Shown: in pieces, positions 33,710-44,253 of the stretch | Numbering within the stretch: position 1 is the stretch's first letter | How the letters are laid out: the number at the start of each line of letters is the position of its first letter | Source of the DNA: Parietaria judaica | Taxonomy: Eukaryota > Streptophyta > Magnoliopsida > Rosales > Urticaceae | DNA: 64,000 bases | Assembly: GCA_954871525.1 (NCBI GenBank) | Contig: OX940861.1 | Span: 34,423,201 to 34,487,200, forward strand | Direction of reading: 5' to 3' | Position numbers and translations under genes: made by a program | Notes under the pieces: generated by a model | Told to the model about the DNA's origin: nothing | Databases searched by the model: none | Seen by the model: the letters and a program-made list of their open reading frames with translations, nothing else

Positions 33710-34703
33710 GTTTGGCGCCCACCGAGGGGCTTTGTTTTCTTTCTAACTCACAGCCAGGAATTTGAAGAAGCGAGATGTCGTCGAGCGACACCATCATCAG
33801 TATAGAAGGGGACGAAGTCCCAGCAATGGAGAGACTTCAGCGGCAGTTGGCCGAAGCCACGGAAAAGGCGATAGCAGCAACAAGGATGGCCGAGGAGGCG
33901 GCCAGGAAAGCGGAAGAACAAGAGGAGAGGAACGGGCAGCTCATCGCTCTCTTAGATCACGCGATTGCGAGCCAAAGAATGGAAGGTCCGGAGAGCACGA
34001 TCGCAGGATCTTCGGCTCGAGGAGAAGGGGGAGCCCCAGCCGGAATAGAGCAAGGAATCTTGACGCCGCAAGCTCCACCAATCAATCGGGATCTTTTCAA
34101 CGCCGCCGGAGTGACATCGGTAACCACGACAAACCCGCAAGGGGGCTTGGCAACCACCATAGCGGAAATAGTCAATGAGGAGGTCCGAAGAGCGATGAGG
34201 GACATATCCTCGAGCATGGAGGCAAAGATGGGGCACGTGGCTTCACAGGTGCATAAGGCCACGAGCGCGGCACCCGAGATCGACAGGTTGGTCAGGGAGG
34301 CCAGAGTAACCCCTTTTTCGGCCAGAATCCGCAGCGTGGAGCTAGGAGAATTGCCAAAGGTCAGGCTCTCGCAGTATAGAGGGACTTCAGATTCAAACAC
34401 CCACGTGAAGTCATTCCGGATCGCTACGGAGCGTATAGGCGGCAAGGAGGCGAAGCTAGAGGCTATCCTGTGCCATGTCTTCGTCGAAAGCTTGCAAGGC
34501 CCGGCGAGCGACTGGTTCGCAAAGCTACCATCGCAGTCCATCGACGACTCTGATGAGCTCGTCGCGTGCTTTTTGCGGCACTACTCAATGTACGTGCAGA
34601 ACGAGGCGACCGTCACGACCTTGTGGAACCTCTCACAAGGACGAGAAGAAACTCTCCGACAGTACGTCGGAAAATTCAAGGATGTCATGGTCAGGATCCA
34701 AGG
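33710..34703 (+). pseudogene. Second Gypsy-B gag, truncated and fused to other LTR DNA
   Basis: Primer-site-like sequence at 33710 and a gag start at 33775 repeat 25664-26667 with very few changes (for example VSSQ to VASQ and SGELG to SVELG). Identity stops at 34703 in the codons for MVRIQG; the frame then runs a few codons into unrelated LTR sequence. The break gives an LTR-internal-LTR-internal arrangement that needs unequal recombination or two overlapping insertions. Confidence 0.9.
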
Positions 34704-35006
34704 ATGTCTGTCAACATGAAAGTTGTTGGAAATTAAATTCTAAGAAACTTTGCTTTTGGAACCGAGTCATTTCGACGTACGGTTTGTGTTTTAGAGAATT
34801 TCTAAGTTTGTGACCGTTTCGGTAAACTATAAAATTAAATCACATGTCACGAATTTAAATGATGGTGTGGCACCATGACATTTGAATGTGTGATATTGAG
34901 ATCAGAGAATATTAATATAATTTAATTATTTGGATTTAATTATTAATATCTTATTAATAATTAATTAATAATTAATAGATTTATATTAATATATAAAATA
35001 TATATT

Positions 35007-35039
<33 letters not shown>

Positions 35040-36344
35040 GTGTAAATTGATTTGGGCTGCTTGGAACGTGGAACCATAGCATTCGAATAGATAGACTATG
35101 GTCTTTTCATATTTGCGGTATAAATACCAAATGTTTTGGTATTTGAGAAAAACCCTAAAATTAATTTAATCCATTGGATCGGTTAGGATTTAATATCAAC
35201 TGTTGAATTAAGATAATTGATTTTGACCCTATCCATAATTCAAAATTGATAAGTTGGTGACCAAGTTTAAAGTTTTCGAATTTGGTCTAATTAATTGTAT
35301 TCGTTAGATCGGTTTGAGATTTAATCTTTAGTGTCGGATTTGAAATTAATTAATTATATATAATATATATTTTTTGAATTATGTAAAAGGATAAAATCGA
35401 ATTAGGCTTTTACCAAATCTTTAGATATTTGATTTTATCCTAAATTAATTTGATCCATTAGATCGGTTTAAAATTTATCTCAACCGTTCGATCTAGATAA
35501 TTATAATTCAAATTTTATTATATATATATATATATATATTTTCGAATTTCAAAGATAAGAAGATAAGATTGGATTTTGATTTTATCCAAGTCTTTCTTAT
35601 TTAATTAAATCCCTAATTAATTTATATCCCTTGAATTTAGATAAGATTAAATCTAAACCATTGGATTGAAATAATTAATTATATTTAATATAAAGAATTC
35701 GAAATTAGGGGAGGGAATTTCTCTAATTCGGTTACAGTCTGAGCCTATAAATAGGGAGCTCATTCTACACATTTTTCACACTTTTCCCCAGAGAAAAATT
35801 CGAACTCTCCCTCTCCTTAAGGGTCTGCGAATTTTCTCTGATCTCTCTCTGGTTCGGCTTAAGAGACTTAGTTCTCCAGAAGCTTAAAAAGAACCATCAG
35901 TTAAAATTTGCGACGGAGTCCTGCCAGCGAAGCCCACGCTTCGGTACAAGGAATCCAGGAGAATATCCCGGAAGATCACGGGTGTTTTCCTCAGCACCGG
36001 CGAAGCCCTGCCAAGTTCAGAACGCGCAGCCGGAAGTCGACAACTGAGGTACGGCCTTATGCATTGGGCTAATAAATGCGACCATTTACTGCTTTCTATT
36101 TATTACCTATAGACTAGATTATTAATAATGATTTATGAATATTAAATTACCTAATATTTATCAGATCTTGTAATATGGTTATTATCCGATGATTGGACCG
36201 TTGGTCGGTTAACATGTTTTTCCGCTTAAAATAATTTTTTAAATGTTACTCGGACGGTTCGACGGTATATTTCGCGATAATATTCACGGGATCTATGACG
36301 TGATCCCCAGAATGTTGTATAATTGTGAAACAATATTTCCAACA
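34704..36344 (+). repeat. Long copia-type LTR fragment (Copia-D family)
   Basis: Matches 57,940-59,530 of the Copia-D LTR over its length: both carry a TATAAATA box (35756), the motif TCATTCTACACATTT after it, and GCGACGGAGTCCTGCC further on. It ends ATTTCCAACA at 36344. The 5' third of the LTR is missing, the left side being fused to Gypsy-B gag at 34703. The next bases to the right (CTAAT) nearly equal the CTAAC left of 25321. Confidence 0.8.
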
Positions 36345-36439
36345 CTAATGTCACAAAATGAGATGTAAAAATAGACAAAAATTTGAGAGATATACTTAAT
36401 CATAAAGATATTAAAATGAAGCACTTAAGACTAATTTCA

Positions 36440-36900
36440 ATTAATACCATTTTACTATAAGGTGTAGAGCCTCCTGTATATAGTAATTTGATATTACTTG
36501 AAGATAAATATTTGTTAGATGTAGATCACATCATTTTACTATAAGGTGACAAAGCCTCCTGTATATAATAAAATGATGTTATACATGTTGATATTAACTG
36601 AAGATAAATAATTGTTAGATGTAAATCACATCATTTTATTAGAACGTGGCAGAGCCTCCTGTATATAATAAAGTGATGTTATACATATTGATATTAGCTG
36701 AAGATAAATAAATGTTAGATGTAAATCACATCATTTTATTAGAAGGTGGCAGAGCCTCCTATATATATAATAAAATGATGTTATACATAAACAAAATTTA
36801 ATAATTGTAAATCACATAAAAGAAAGTTAATTATTGTAAATCTCATCACATTACTATAAGGTGGCAGAGCATCCTGTATATAGTAATATGATGTTAAACA
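36440..36900 (-). repeat. Tandem stem-loop array in the Copia-A leader
   Basis: About five units, starting near 36440, 36528, 36628, 36728 and 36843. Units 2 and 3 are exactly 100 bp; unit 4 is about 115 bp. Each unit has outer arms like CATCATTTTATTA and TAATAAAATGATG around an inner imperfect palindrome AGG-T-GGC-AGA-GCC-T-CCT, so each can form its own hairpin. The spacer between units is also repeated (GAAGATAAAT..TTGTTAGATGTAAATC). It lies between the inserted block and the primer site, in the untranslated leader. Confidence 0.85.
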
Positions 36901-36969
36901 TCGATAATAATAATTGTAAAAGCTTTAGCCCACAGTTTAATATACCGTGTTCTGAACTTACCGTAGAGT

Positions 36970-36985
36970 AATCGTGTTAATAACG
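36970..36985 (-). promoter_or_regulatory. Primer-site-like sequence of Copia-A
   Basis: On the minus strand CGTTATTAACACGATT directly follows the LTR end ...TTACAACA. I recall CGTTATCAGCACG-type sequences at this place in plant copia elements; here it is slightly mutated. Confidence 0.6.
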
Positions 36986-37313
36986 TGTTGTAAACTTACT
37001 ACTTTTGCATCTATTATTGTTGAGAGTGGTAATGTATAATGGGGGTACGTACATGAATGAGTGATATGATTTGTATATAGGTGAAATAGTAAGGTAAGTA
37101 GTGAATAAGTGAGTGAGGGAATGGAGAGAATCGATGCAAGTAGAGAGAAATAAAGTGAAGGAATGAGAGTAGAAACTGTTGATTCATTCATCCTCCAAGG
37201 AAATTGTATTTATAGGAAATTTTAGGGTTAGCTAGGTGATTACACATTATAGGTGCATAGTGAAAATAATAAATACAGACCTAACCTAATGTTAATGAGC
37301 ATTATATATAACA
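36986..37313 (-). repeat. 5' LTR of Copia-A (328 bp)
   Basis: Homologous to the LTR halves at 18170-18418 and 19449-19497 and without the MITE. On the minus strand it has CCTATAAATAC as a TATA box (near 37208). The target duplication ATATA follows at 37314-37318. Confidence 0.88.
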
Positions 37314-37318
37314 ATATA

Positions 37319-38488
37319 TATTTATATTTATGTTTACGCACATGTACTACTACCATGAAACCTTATTCTTCTTCCAACTTGAACTCTTTTTTGATGCAGT
37401 ACTAGACTACTAGTAAAAGGGAGAGAACATTGCGTATGACATTATAATCGTCAACCAACTTATGCGACTCTTAAATTTTTTTTGTTTCAATTTTTCTTTC
37501 ATCTTGGAAATCATATTGGAAAACGACCTCTTTCGGAGAGTTGTTAAAACTTAAAATAGTTACGCGTCTTATTTTATTTTAAGGTCAAAATGGGCATGAT
37601 CCAACCATGCAACTGACGGAATTGACGACGGTCATACTATGCGCAAGCCAAACTTGAACTTGGACGCAATTGACGACGGTCATACTATGCGCAAGCCAAA
37701 CTTGAACTTGGACGCAGTTCAACGCTGTCTCTGGTTTTTTTGGCATCAATGAACTGAGTTCGCAATCTTATCAAGGCGTTGCTCTGAGAATATTTCCAGT
37801 AAGGTGGTAGAAATAGGGACGGACAGTTTTACGGAATTGGAAACACTCACCATTCAGTGTAGAATTTGATGGCGGTTTACCGACTTTAAGAAAAAGAAAA
37901 AAAAAAGATTGAATATTACAACTATTATTTTCCGAACATTACACAACGGTGACATCTACTAGGCTGGAAACACCATTTATTTATTTATATGCATAATTTT
38001 GTAAAATCCAAAAACGAGCAAGGTGTAAGTTATTTACTAAAATATATATATATATAGCTAATACAAGGCAGAAGAAATATAGCATTTCACTACTTAAATT
38101 GAATATAGCAAACTTTGAGCTGAACAAGGGAATGAAATTGGACCATTTGACTTGACATTGACGAATGACAAAAGCCTCGAGCTTACATTAAGAAATCTAA
38201 GCAAAGAAGACATTTTTCGCAATTTCCTTTAATTAATCGAAAAATATGAAGGATAATCAATATTACATGTTATTAAATCTTGTTTAAGATACATAAAATC
38301 TGAATGCATGGGTATACATCAACCAAAACTAGAGAAATAACGGAACCGGGCTGAATAAAAAAAAATGTAGATTGTGAATGATAAAAAAATATTTAGATAA
38401 TCACTAATCATGACTTCATATTTGAGTTTTAAGCTACAGCAAATAATTTCTCTCCTGGCCTAATTAAGACTATTCGCCACAATGAAGC

Positions 38489-38542
<54 letters not shown>

Positions 38543-38750
38543 GACAATGAACGCAAACCATAAACTCCCCCGAAAATAACGTCTTGGAGAAGAACGAAAC
38601 CGATTAGGCACATACCTATTTACAAGAGGTCGACCTTTAACTTAAAGAATATTATTGATTTCATACTTCGACGAACAAAAGCTCACCGCGGGTCTTGTAA
38701 TTAATTACATTAAAGAATAAAAAGGCATTGGCCAATACCTTTTATGCTGA
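37319..38750. other. Spacer between Copia-A and the bHLH gene
   Basis: No gene. It contains a perfect 48-bp tandem duplication (37621-37668, 37669-37716) and an AT-then-GA microsatellite at about 38490-38543. Confidence 0.6.
37621..37716. repeat. Perfect 48-bp tandem duplication
   Basis: Two identical units beginning ATTGACGACGGTCATACT and ending CTTGGACGCA. No mismatch seen, so the event is recent. Confidence 0.93.
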
Positions 38751-41700
38751 TTATTCCTTGCTCGTGCATACACATCTCCGTTGTTGCTCCGAGAGGTCCT
38801 GCAATTTTGAAGGAGAAAAAACATTATACAACACCTAACAATCAAATTATATTGCTCAAATATCACTTAATTTTCTCCGAATTTCTAATCTTTAATTTGC
38901 TTATGTGAAGTAATTATATGCATGTAGCGCATGCTTGTGCCCGAGTTGAAGGATACCTCGATCTGCTTTTGAAGTTGCTTGACATACTCAACGGCTTCCT
39001 CCAACATATCCGCAGTATTTGTTTGCTGCAAGAAATCATAAGAAGGGAGACTAAAATATCATATCACAGTTTAATTATATATGTTGTTAGAAAAACCATA
39101 TAATTTACCCACTCGGATCCCGATCATATGAACATTTTACATATTTTGCAGGAAGAGACCAAAATGGCTAATATTATCAGCCTATGAAATCCAATGTTTG
39201 TAAATTATACTGGTCGTATATATGCATAAACAAAGTCAATACGTGCTTCTCAATTGAGTAATTAAAATATCTGAATTGAATCCTTAATTACTTAATTATT
39301 TAATTGTGACATATTATAACCAGCTAATGTTAATTCAATGGAACACTTAAGGCACTACAATCCAAGAATATATATAACTGCAGTTATTGAAAAGGATAAA
39401 TGCATCATCGTTCATAGATCATAATACGAGGACCAACCTTATCCATGCTCGGTACAAGGTCCTGCAGCTTTCTTATTCGATCACTGATCCGAGTCCTTCG
39501 TACCTGATTAGCGTCGAAAGAACATAAACAAAACAGTCAAAACAACGAAACAACATATAGAAGCTCGAAAAGGTATAGACCGAACCCACCCTCTCGGCAA
39601 TGCTCCGTGGATGTGTGGCACAGCCGCGCTTAGCCCTAACACGCAATGGCGTGGAATCCTCCAAGAGCCTCTCCATCTCCATATCAACCAATCCAGACAC
39701 TTGACCACTCGGCTCCAATTTCTACGAGCAAAATTCCCAAAATATTAAAAATAATATACACAAACCATTACGCTGCTACAAAATATACTAATTAAGCTTA
39801 CAATAAATCCAATATAATTACACGAAAACGGCTCGTACTTGTACACAATACTTCCATTTTTGCATTTCACCAAATGGGCTACCGATCAAAGCAACATACG
39901 TAGCAATAAAACAAAATCTTCTACCCCAAAATAATAAAAACAAACAACTCATTACAAGCTCACAATAAATCCAACATAAAAAACAGAAAAATCTTGCACT
40001 TGTACCCAATGCTTCCATTTTTTGCATTTGACCAAATCGGGTATTGATCAGATCAATATAGATAGCAAGAGAAACAATATTTCAGAATTCTCCCCCAAAA
40101 GACTGAACCTTTACACAATTAAGATGACAAGCTAAGATTTAAATGCAACATAAATACACGAAAATTGGCTTGAACTTGTAGACAATACTTTCTTTTTGCA
40201 TTTGATCAAAGATACATAGATAGCATGAGAAACAATATTCTACCACAAGAATTGCAATCCTTTACACTACTAAAGATAATAAGCTTCAAACAAATCCAAT
40301 ATATTAACACAAATTACTTGTACTTGTAGGCAATAATTCCATTTTCACATTTACCCAATTGGGTAATCATCAAAGCAACATAGATACCAAGAGAAACCAA
40401 ATTCTATCAAAAGAGTTCCTCAAAAAAAGAAAAAAAAAAAGAAAATTACAGCCCTATACACTACTAAAGATATTAAGCTTAAAACAAACCCATTATAAAT
40501 ACAAGAATATGGCTTGCTCTTAAGGCATTACTTCCCCTTTCGCATTTGCCCAAATTGGGTATTCATCAAAGCAACATTGATAGCAAGAGAAACAAAATTC
40601 TAACCAAAGAATTCTTCAAAACAAAACAACAGACAACCCTTTACACTACAAAAGATAATAAGCTTAGAATTAAATCCAATATATATATAAATACAAGAAA
40701 ATGGCTTTTACTTGTAGGCAATACTTCTTTCACATTCACCAAAAGGCAACATAGATACCAAGAGAAACAAAATACTACAAAAGAATACCTAAAAGAAAAA
40801 ATATAACCCTTTACACTACAAAAGATAATAAGCTTAAAATAAATCCAATATAAATACAATAAAATGGCTTGAACTTGAGGCAATACTTCGATTTTCACAT
40901 TCACCAAAAGGCTATTCATCAAATCAACATAGATACCAGGAGATACAAAATACTTCCAAAGAATTCCTAAAACTAAAAAAAGATAACCCTTTACACTACT
41001 AATACCAAAGATAATAAGCTTAAAATAATTCCAATATAAATACAATAAAATGGCTTGAACTTGAGGCAATACTTCCATTTTTCACATTCACCAAAAGGGT
41101 AGTCATCAAAACAACATAGATACCGAGAGAAACCAAATATTATCAAAATAATTTCTAAAAAGAAACAACCCTTTACACTACTTAAGATAATAAGCTTAAA
41201 ATAAATACAATACAAAAAAAAAAAAAAAAAAAGGCTTGAACTTGAAGCAATACTTCCATTTTCACATTTGCCCAAATGGGGTATTATCCATCAAAGCAAG
41301 AAAGATACCAAGAGAAACAAAACTCTGCTCAACTAGGCAAAGAATAAGTACACAACAAGTACACAACTTGCTCATTTTCTTAGTTTATTTTTCAGATAAA
41401 AAAGTTAGTAACCACAAAACTCTACTTAACTTAACTAGGTAACGGAATAAGTACACAAGTTGCCCATTCAGTCGGTGAACTCTCAACTCCTTTTCGAGAG
41501 AACAAAAATAATTTCAATTCCAATTCACTTACTATCGGAGAGAGCAAGTCCCTCGGGCGCTTGGCGGCGCCATCCGACGGCGAGTCGAAGCTCGCCGGGT
41601 TACCGAAGCCGCCCGACGAGAAGAACGCGTCGTGGCTCGCGAGAAAATCGGCCGGCGAGCTGTTCTGCCGGAGAAACCCCGAGTCGAAGGAGGAGTCCAT

Positions 41701-41940
41701 GGCGGAGCCGGACGCCGAGGCGGCGAAGCCCACCGTGGCGGGAATATCGGCGAATATATCGCGAGAATTGGAGGTGAGGAGCTGAGTGAGGCACTGGTTG
41801 GGCTTCAGGGGGTCTTCCTCGTCGTCCTCGAGGAGGGCCTCGAGCCACGTGGCCGGAGCTGACCGGAACCGGGAGAGGCCCGTCCGAGTGGCCCCGCCTC
41901 CGCCTCCGCCGCCGCTGCCACCGCCAGGTGTCGGTTGCAT
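38751..41940 (-). CDS. bHLH transcription factor, FBH (bHLH80/81/122/130) type
   Basis: Nuclear DNA-binding factor; FBH relatives in Arabidopsis activate CONSTANS and flowering (family knowledge). Five exons: 41940-41533, 39721-39590, 39503-39438, 39025-38957 and 38798-38751, total 723 nt = 240 aa, all GT-AG and phase 0. The N-terminal exon has GGGSGGGGGGG then TWLEALLEDDEE and SSPADFLASHD. The bHLH is RAKRGCATHPRSIAERVRRT (basic region with H, E and R contacts), ISDRIRKLQDLVP (helix 1), then NTADMLEEAVEYVKQLQKQI (helix 2). The C-terminus QQRRCVCTSKE is typical. The start MQPTPGGG is chosen because the frame upstream to 42039 has no family similarity. The 1.8-kb first intron is filled with tandem repeats. 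Length fits the shorter FBH proteins. Confidence 0.93.
39800..41310. repeat. Intronic tandem array, about nine units of 150-195 bp
   Basis: Recurrent unit start GGCTTGAACTTGAGGCAATA or close variants at about 39828, 39993, 40167, 40315, 40509, 40704, 40866, 41051 and 41232. Each is followed by a CATTTGCCCAAATGGG-like segment, AGATACCAAGAGAAAC and CCCTTTACACTACTAAAGAT. Divergence is highest at the 3' side of the intron. It occupies most of intron 1 of the bHLH gene. Confidence 0.9.
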
Positions 41941-43089
41941 CTGCTCTCCTTCCTTTATCCGAATCAGTTCAGTTCTAGTTGTTGCTTGGTGTGTTGGTTG
42001 TTGCGGTGAAGTCTGGTGGAGAGAGAAAGCAAGCAACACAGCTCAGATGGTTTTTGTCCCACCGTGCCGATGATACGTGCCCAGATTTAAGAGGGGTCTT
42101 TTGTTTTTTTATTTTGTTTTATTTTACCATTATCTTTATATTTATTTAATCTATGTTAACTTTTTTTACAAGAGTTTTGTTTGCACTAAAATGAAAAGTG
42201 AAAACAAATTTAAGTTTATTAAGTGTGTATTTTTTTTTTTTAATTTTTAATGCTGCCTTTTACTAATGCAAAATTTAAACCAATTTTAGGATATACTATT
42301 TTAATGTAAGTTTTGCACTAAAAGTCTTCAAATGAATTTTTAAAAATTAGTGATGTTAAATGGTCAGAATAAATTTAGCGTGAATCACTATTTACAATAG
42401 TAAACTATATTCATTTTTTTTATTTTATTTTATGAAAATGGTACCTAATGCCCATTTTATGTAAATTTTTTTAAAAAATTACTCATTGTGTTAATAAACT
42501 CACGAAATGCCCAAAAATCACTTAAGGTTTATGAGGATTGCCCATACTTTCAAACAATTCATTTATACCAATTTGTAAAATTTTTGGACCATATGAACCT
42601 TAATATTAATTATATTTATTTATTTTCGTAATTAATTATTTATAATATATTTTCATTTTCAAAATTAAATTATCCTAAAATTATGGTTGAAAACTTCCCC
42701 TATCAATTAGGTTTTCATTTAATTTTGTTACTTTGACCCAAAAATCTTTTTCATTTATTAAAAAAATTTCTCTTTCGTATTTTCTCTCGCCCACTCTCCT
42801 CCATCGCTGCTCTAGAGAATTTCCGACAAGCAACGATAAGATCCGGCAAAAATTTTGCGGTGCTCTCAAGCGAGGATGTGACCAGACGAACTCGTCAGCG
42901 GCAACACAGAGGCGACAACGTTCTTGACGAACATGGTCGGCGAAGTTTGGAGGTCGTGATGGCGCGCAAGGGAGACCGTGATTCAGATTGGGCTCGCGCA
43001 GGGGAGCGCTTTCCGGTTGCAGGTTTCGGCGTGCGTGCGGCGCTGACATGGGAATGAGTGCACATAGCTTTTTCCGGCTACGTGGGGAG
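41941..43089. other. Promoter side of the bHLH gene and intergenic DNA
   Basis: Contains the likely 5' leader of the bHLH gene (to about 42075) and AT-rich spacer. A GC-richer block at 42780-43085 is open on the minus strand for 143 codons but shows no family signature. Confidence 0.5.
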
Positions 43090-43094
43090 GAGCG

Positions 43095-44248
43095 TGTTGG
43101 ATCCCAATTCACGGATCTGCAAAGAACACGAATAACACCAAAAGAAATCGAACCAAAATAAAGGACACAAACTTTTGGGAGAAGAAATTCTCTTGATTAA
43201 TAATCGAAGCAATACAAGAAGATAAACTCAAAATTCTAATGGACTCTACACTTTACAAAGTGTACATGCTAGGTATATTTATAGCCTCACATACAGGGGC
43301 GGACCCAGAAAATGATTTCGGGGGTGACGAACGATAAAAAAAAATTAAATAATAATTAATAATAAATAATATATCAAGATATATAACTATAACATAATTA
43401 CACTATAATCTTCACTGATTAAATTAGTATTAAAATTTTTGTATACAGATTTTTGTTACTTATAGATTATGTATAATTATAACTTTTTTTTTACTAAGTA
43501 CAATTATAACTTATTATAAGTAGTATACAATAATAAATAGTAATTAATAATTATATTATTAAAACAAAATGGTCCCACCACCTAGAAATTTACTTTAAAG
43601 TTTAAAATTTAACCAAATGAGCGTGTATATATATTGATATAATAAAAAAATGTTAAAAAGGAAAGGACAGAGAAAGTAATAATGTGTGGACCCACTTGTC
43701 ATCTTCTACACCGCGCTTTTGTATCACAAATAAAAATTACAGACTTAGAGATTTAAAGCTCTTCTTCCCTCTCTAATGGCGTTAAAAATGAATACTTTGT
43801 ACTGAAAATAAATTAAGATGCTAATAGAAAAAAAATTCTCCCTCAAAGTTGGGGGTGACACCAGCCACCCTCAAGAAAGGCTGGGTCCGCCCCTGCTCAC
43901 ATAGGCAAAACCCTAGCTACCCAAATCGCACAAAATCAGGAAACTACCCTAAATAATCCTATCAAATCTTTGACTTGATCTTTGCTTGTTCCTCAAGCTA
44001 CGCGTCTTCCTTTCTGGGTAGAGTTTCCTTTTCCTGCCCGGACAGTCTCTCTGTCCCCGAGCTGACCTGCTCGTATGCTCCAGGCTGAGCTTGCCTTCTA
44101 TCCGGACGTTCTGCTCGTGTTCACCCGAGCTGGGCTGAACGGCTGTCCGTCTTCTGTTCTGGTCGGTACCCGGGCTGACTCCTCGCAAGTGTTTCTGCCC
44201 GTCCTGGGTTCTGGTCGTCATCCGGACTAAGTCAAGCTTAAGCTCACA
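43095..44248 (-). mobile_element. Solo LTR, copia-like, carrying a hAT-type MITE
   Basis: TGTTGGATCCC ... AAGCTCACA with a perfect 5-bp duplication GAGCG (43090-43094 and 44249-44253). Without the MITE the LTR is about 544 bp. On the minus strand a TATAAATA box (near 43278) and the end GGGATCCAACA set the orientation. No internal region remains. Confidence 0.88.
43294..43895. mobile_element. hAT-type MITE (602 bp)
   Basis: Perfect 15-bp inverted termini CAGGGGCGGACCCAG / CTGGGTCCGCCCCTG and a perfect 8-bp duplication CTCACATA (43286-43293 and 43896-43903). An 8-bp duplication with a CAGGGGCGG terminus is characteristic of hAT elements. AT-rich interior, no transposase. Confidence 0.95.
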
Positions 44249-44253
44249 GAGCG

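Larger units (their letters stand above)
18170..37313 (-). mobile_element. Copia-A: Ty1/copia LTR retrotransposon with nested insertions
   Basis: Both ends carry related LTRs of about 330 bp (TGTTGTAAAC ... ATATAACA), at 18170-19497 (interrupted) and 36986-37313. The outside is flanked by the same 5 bp ATATA (18165-18169 and 37314-37318). A purine tract (plus strand CTCCCCCTTGG, 19498) adjoins the left LTR and a primer-site-like sequence adjoins the right LTR, fixing the minus orientation. Order in the sense direction: leader, gag, protease, integrase, RT, RNaseH. Later insertions: a MULE-type MITE (18419-19448), a gypsy solo LTR (23847-24617) and a compound block (25321-36344). Coding parts are broken by several stops, so the element is dead. 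Confidence 0.85.

Noticed and set aside
34724..36344. A complete solo LTR from TGTTGGAAAT to ATTTCCAACA
   Set aside because: The termini look inverted, but homology to the 57.9-kb LTR extends left of 34724 to the junction at 34704 and the flanks (AAAGT / CTAAT) do not match. A truncated LTR is more likely.
36440..36900. CRISPR-like array
   Set aside because: Regular repeats with spacing, but the spacers are repeated too, the DNA is plant retroelement leader, and no cas genes exist.
42681..43112. 143-codon minus-strand frame upstream of the bHLH gene
   Set aside because: No recognisable domain, overlaps the edge of the solo LTR, and lies in a GC-richer patch where open frames are expected.
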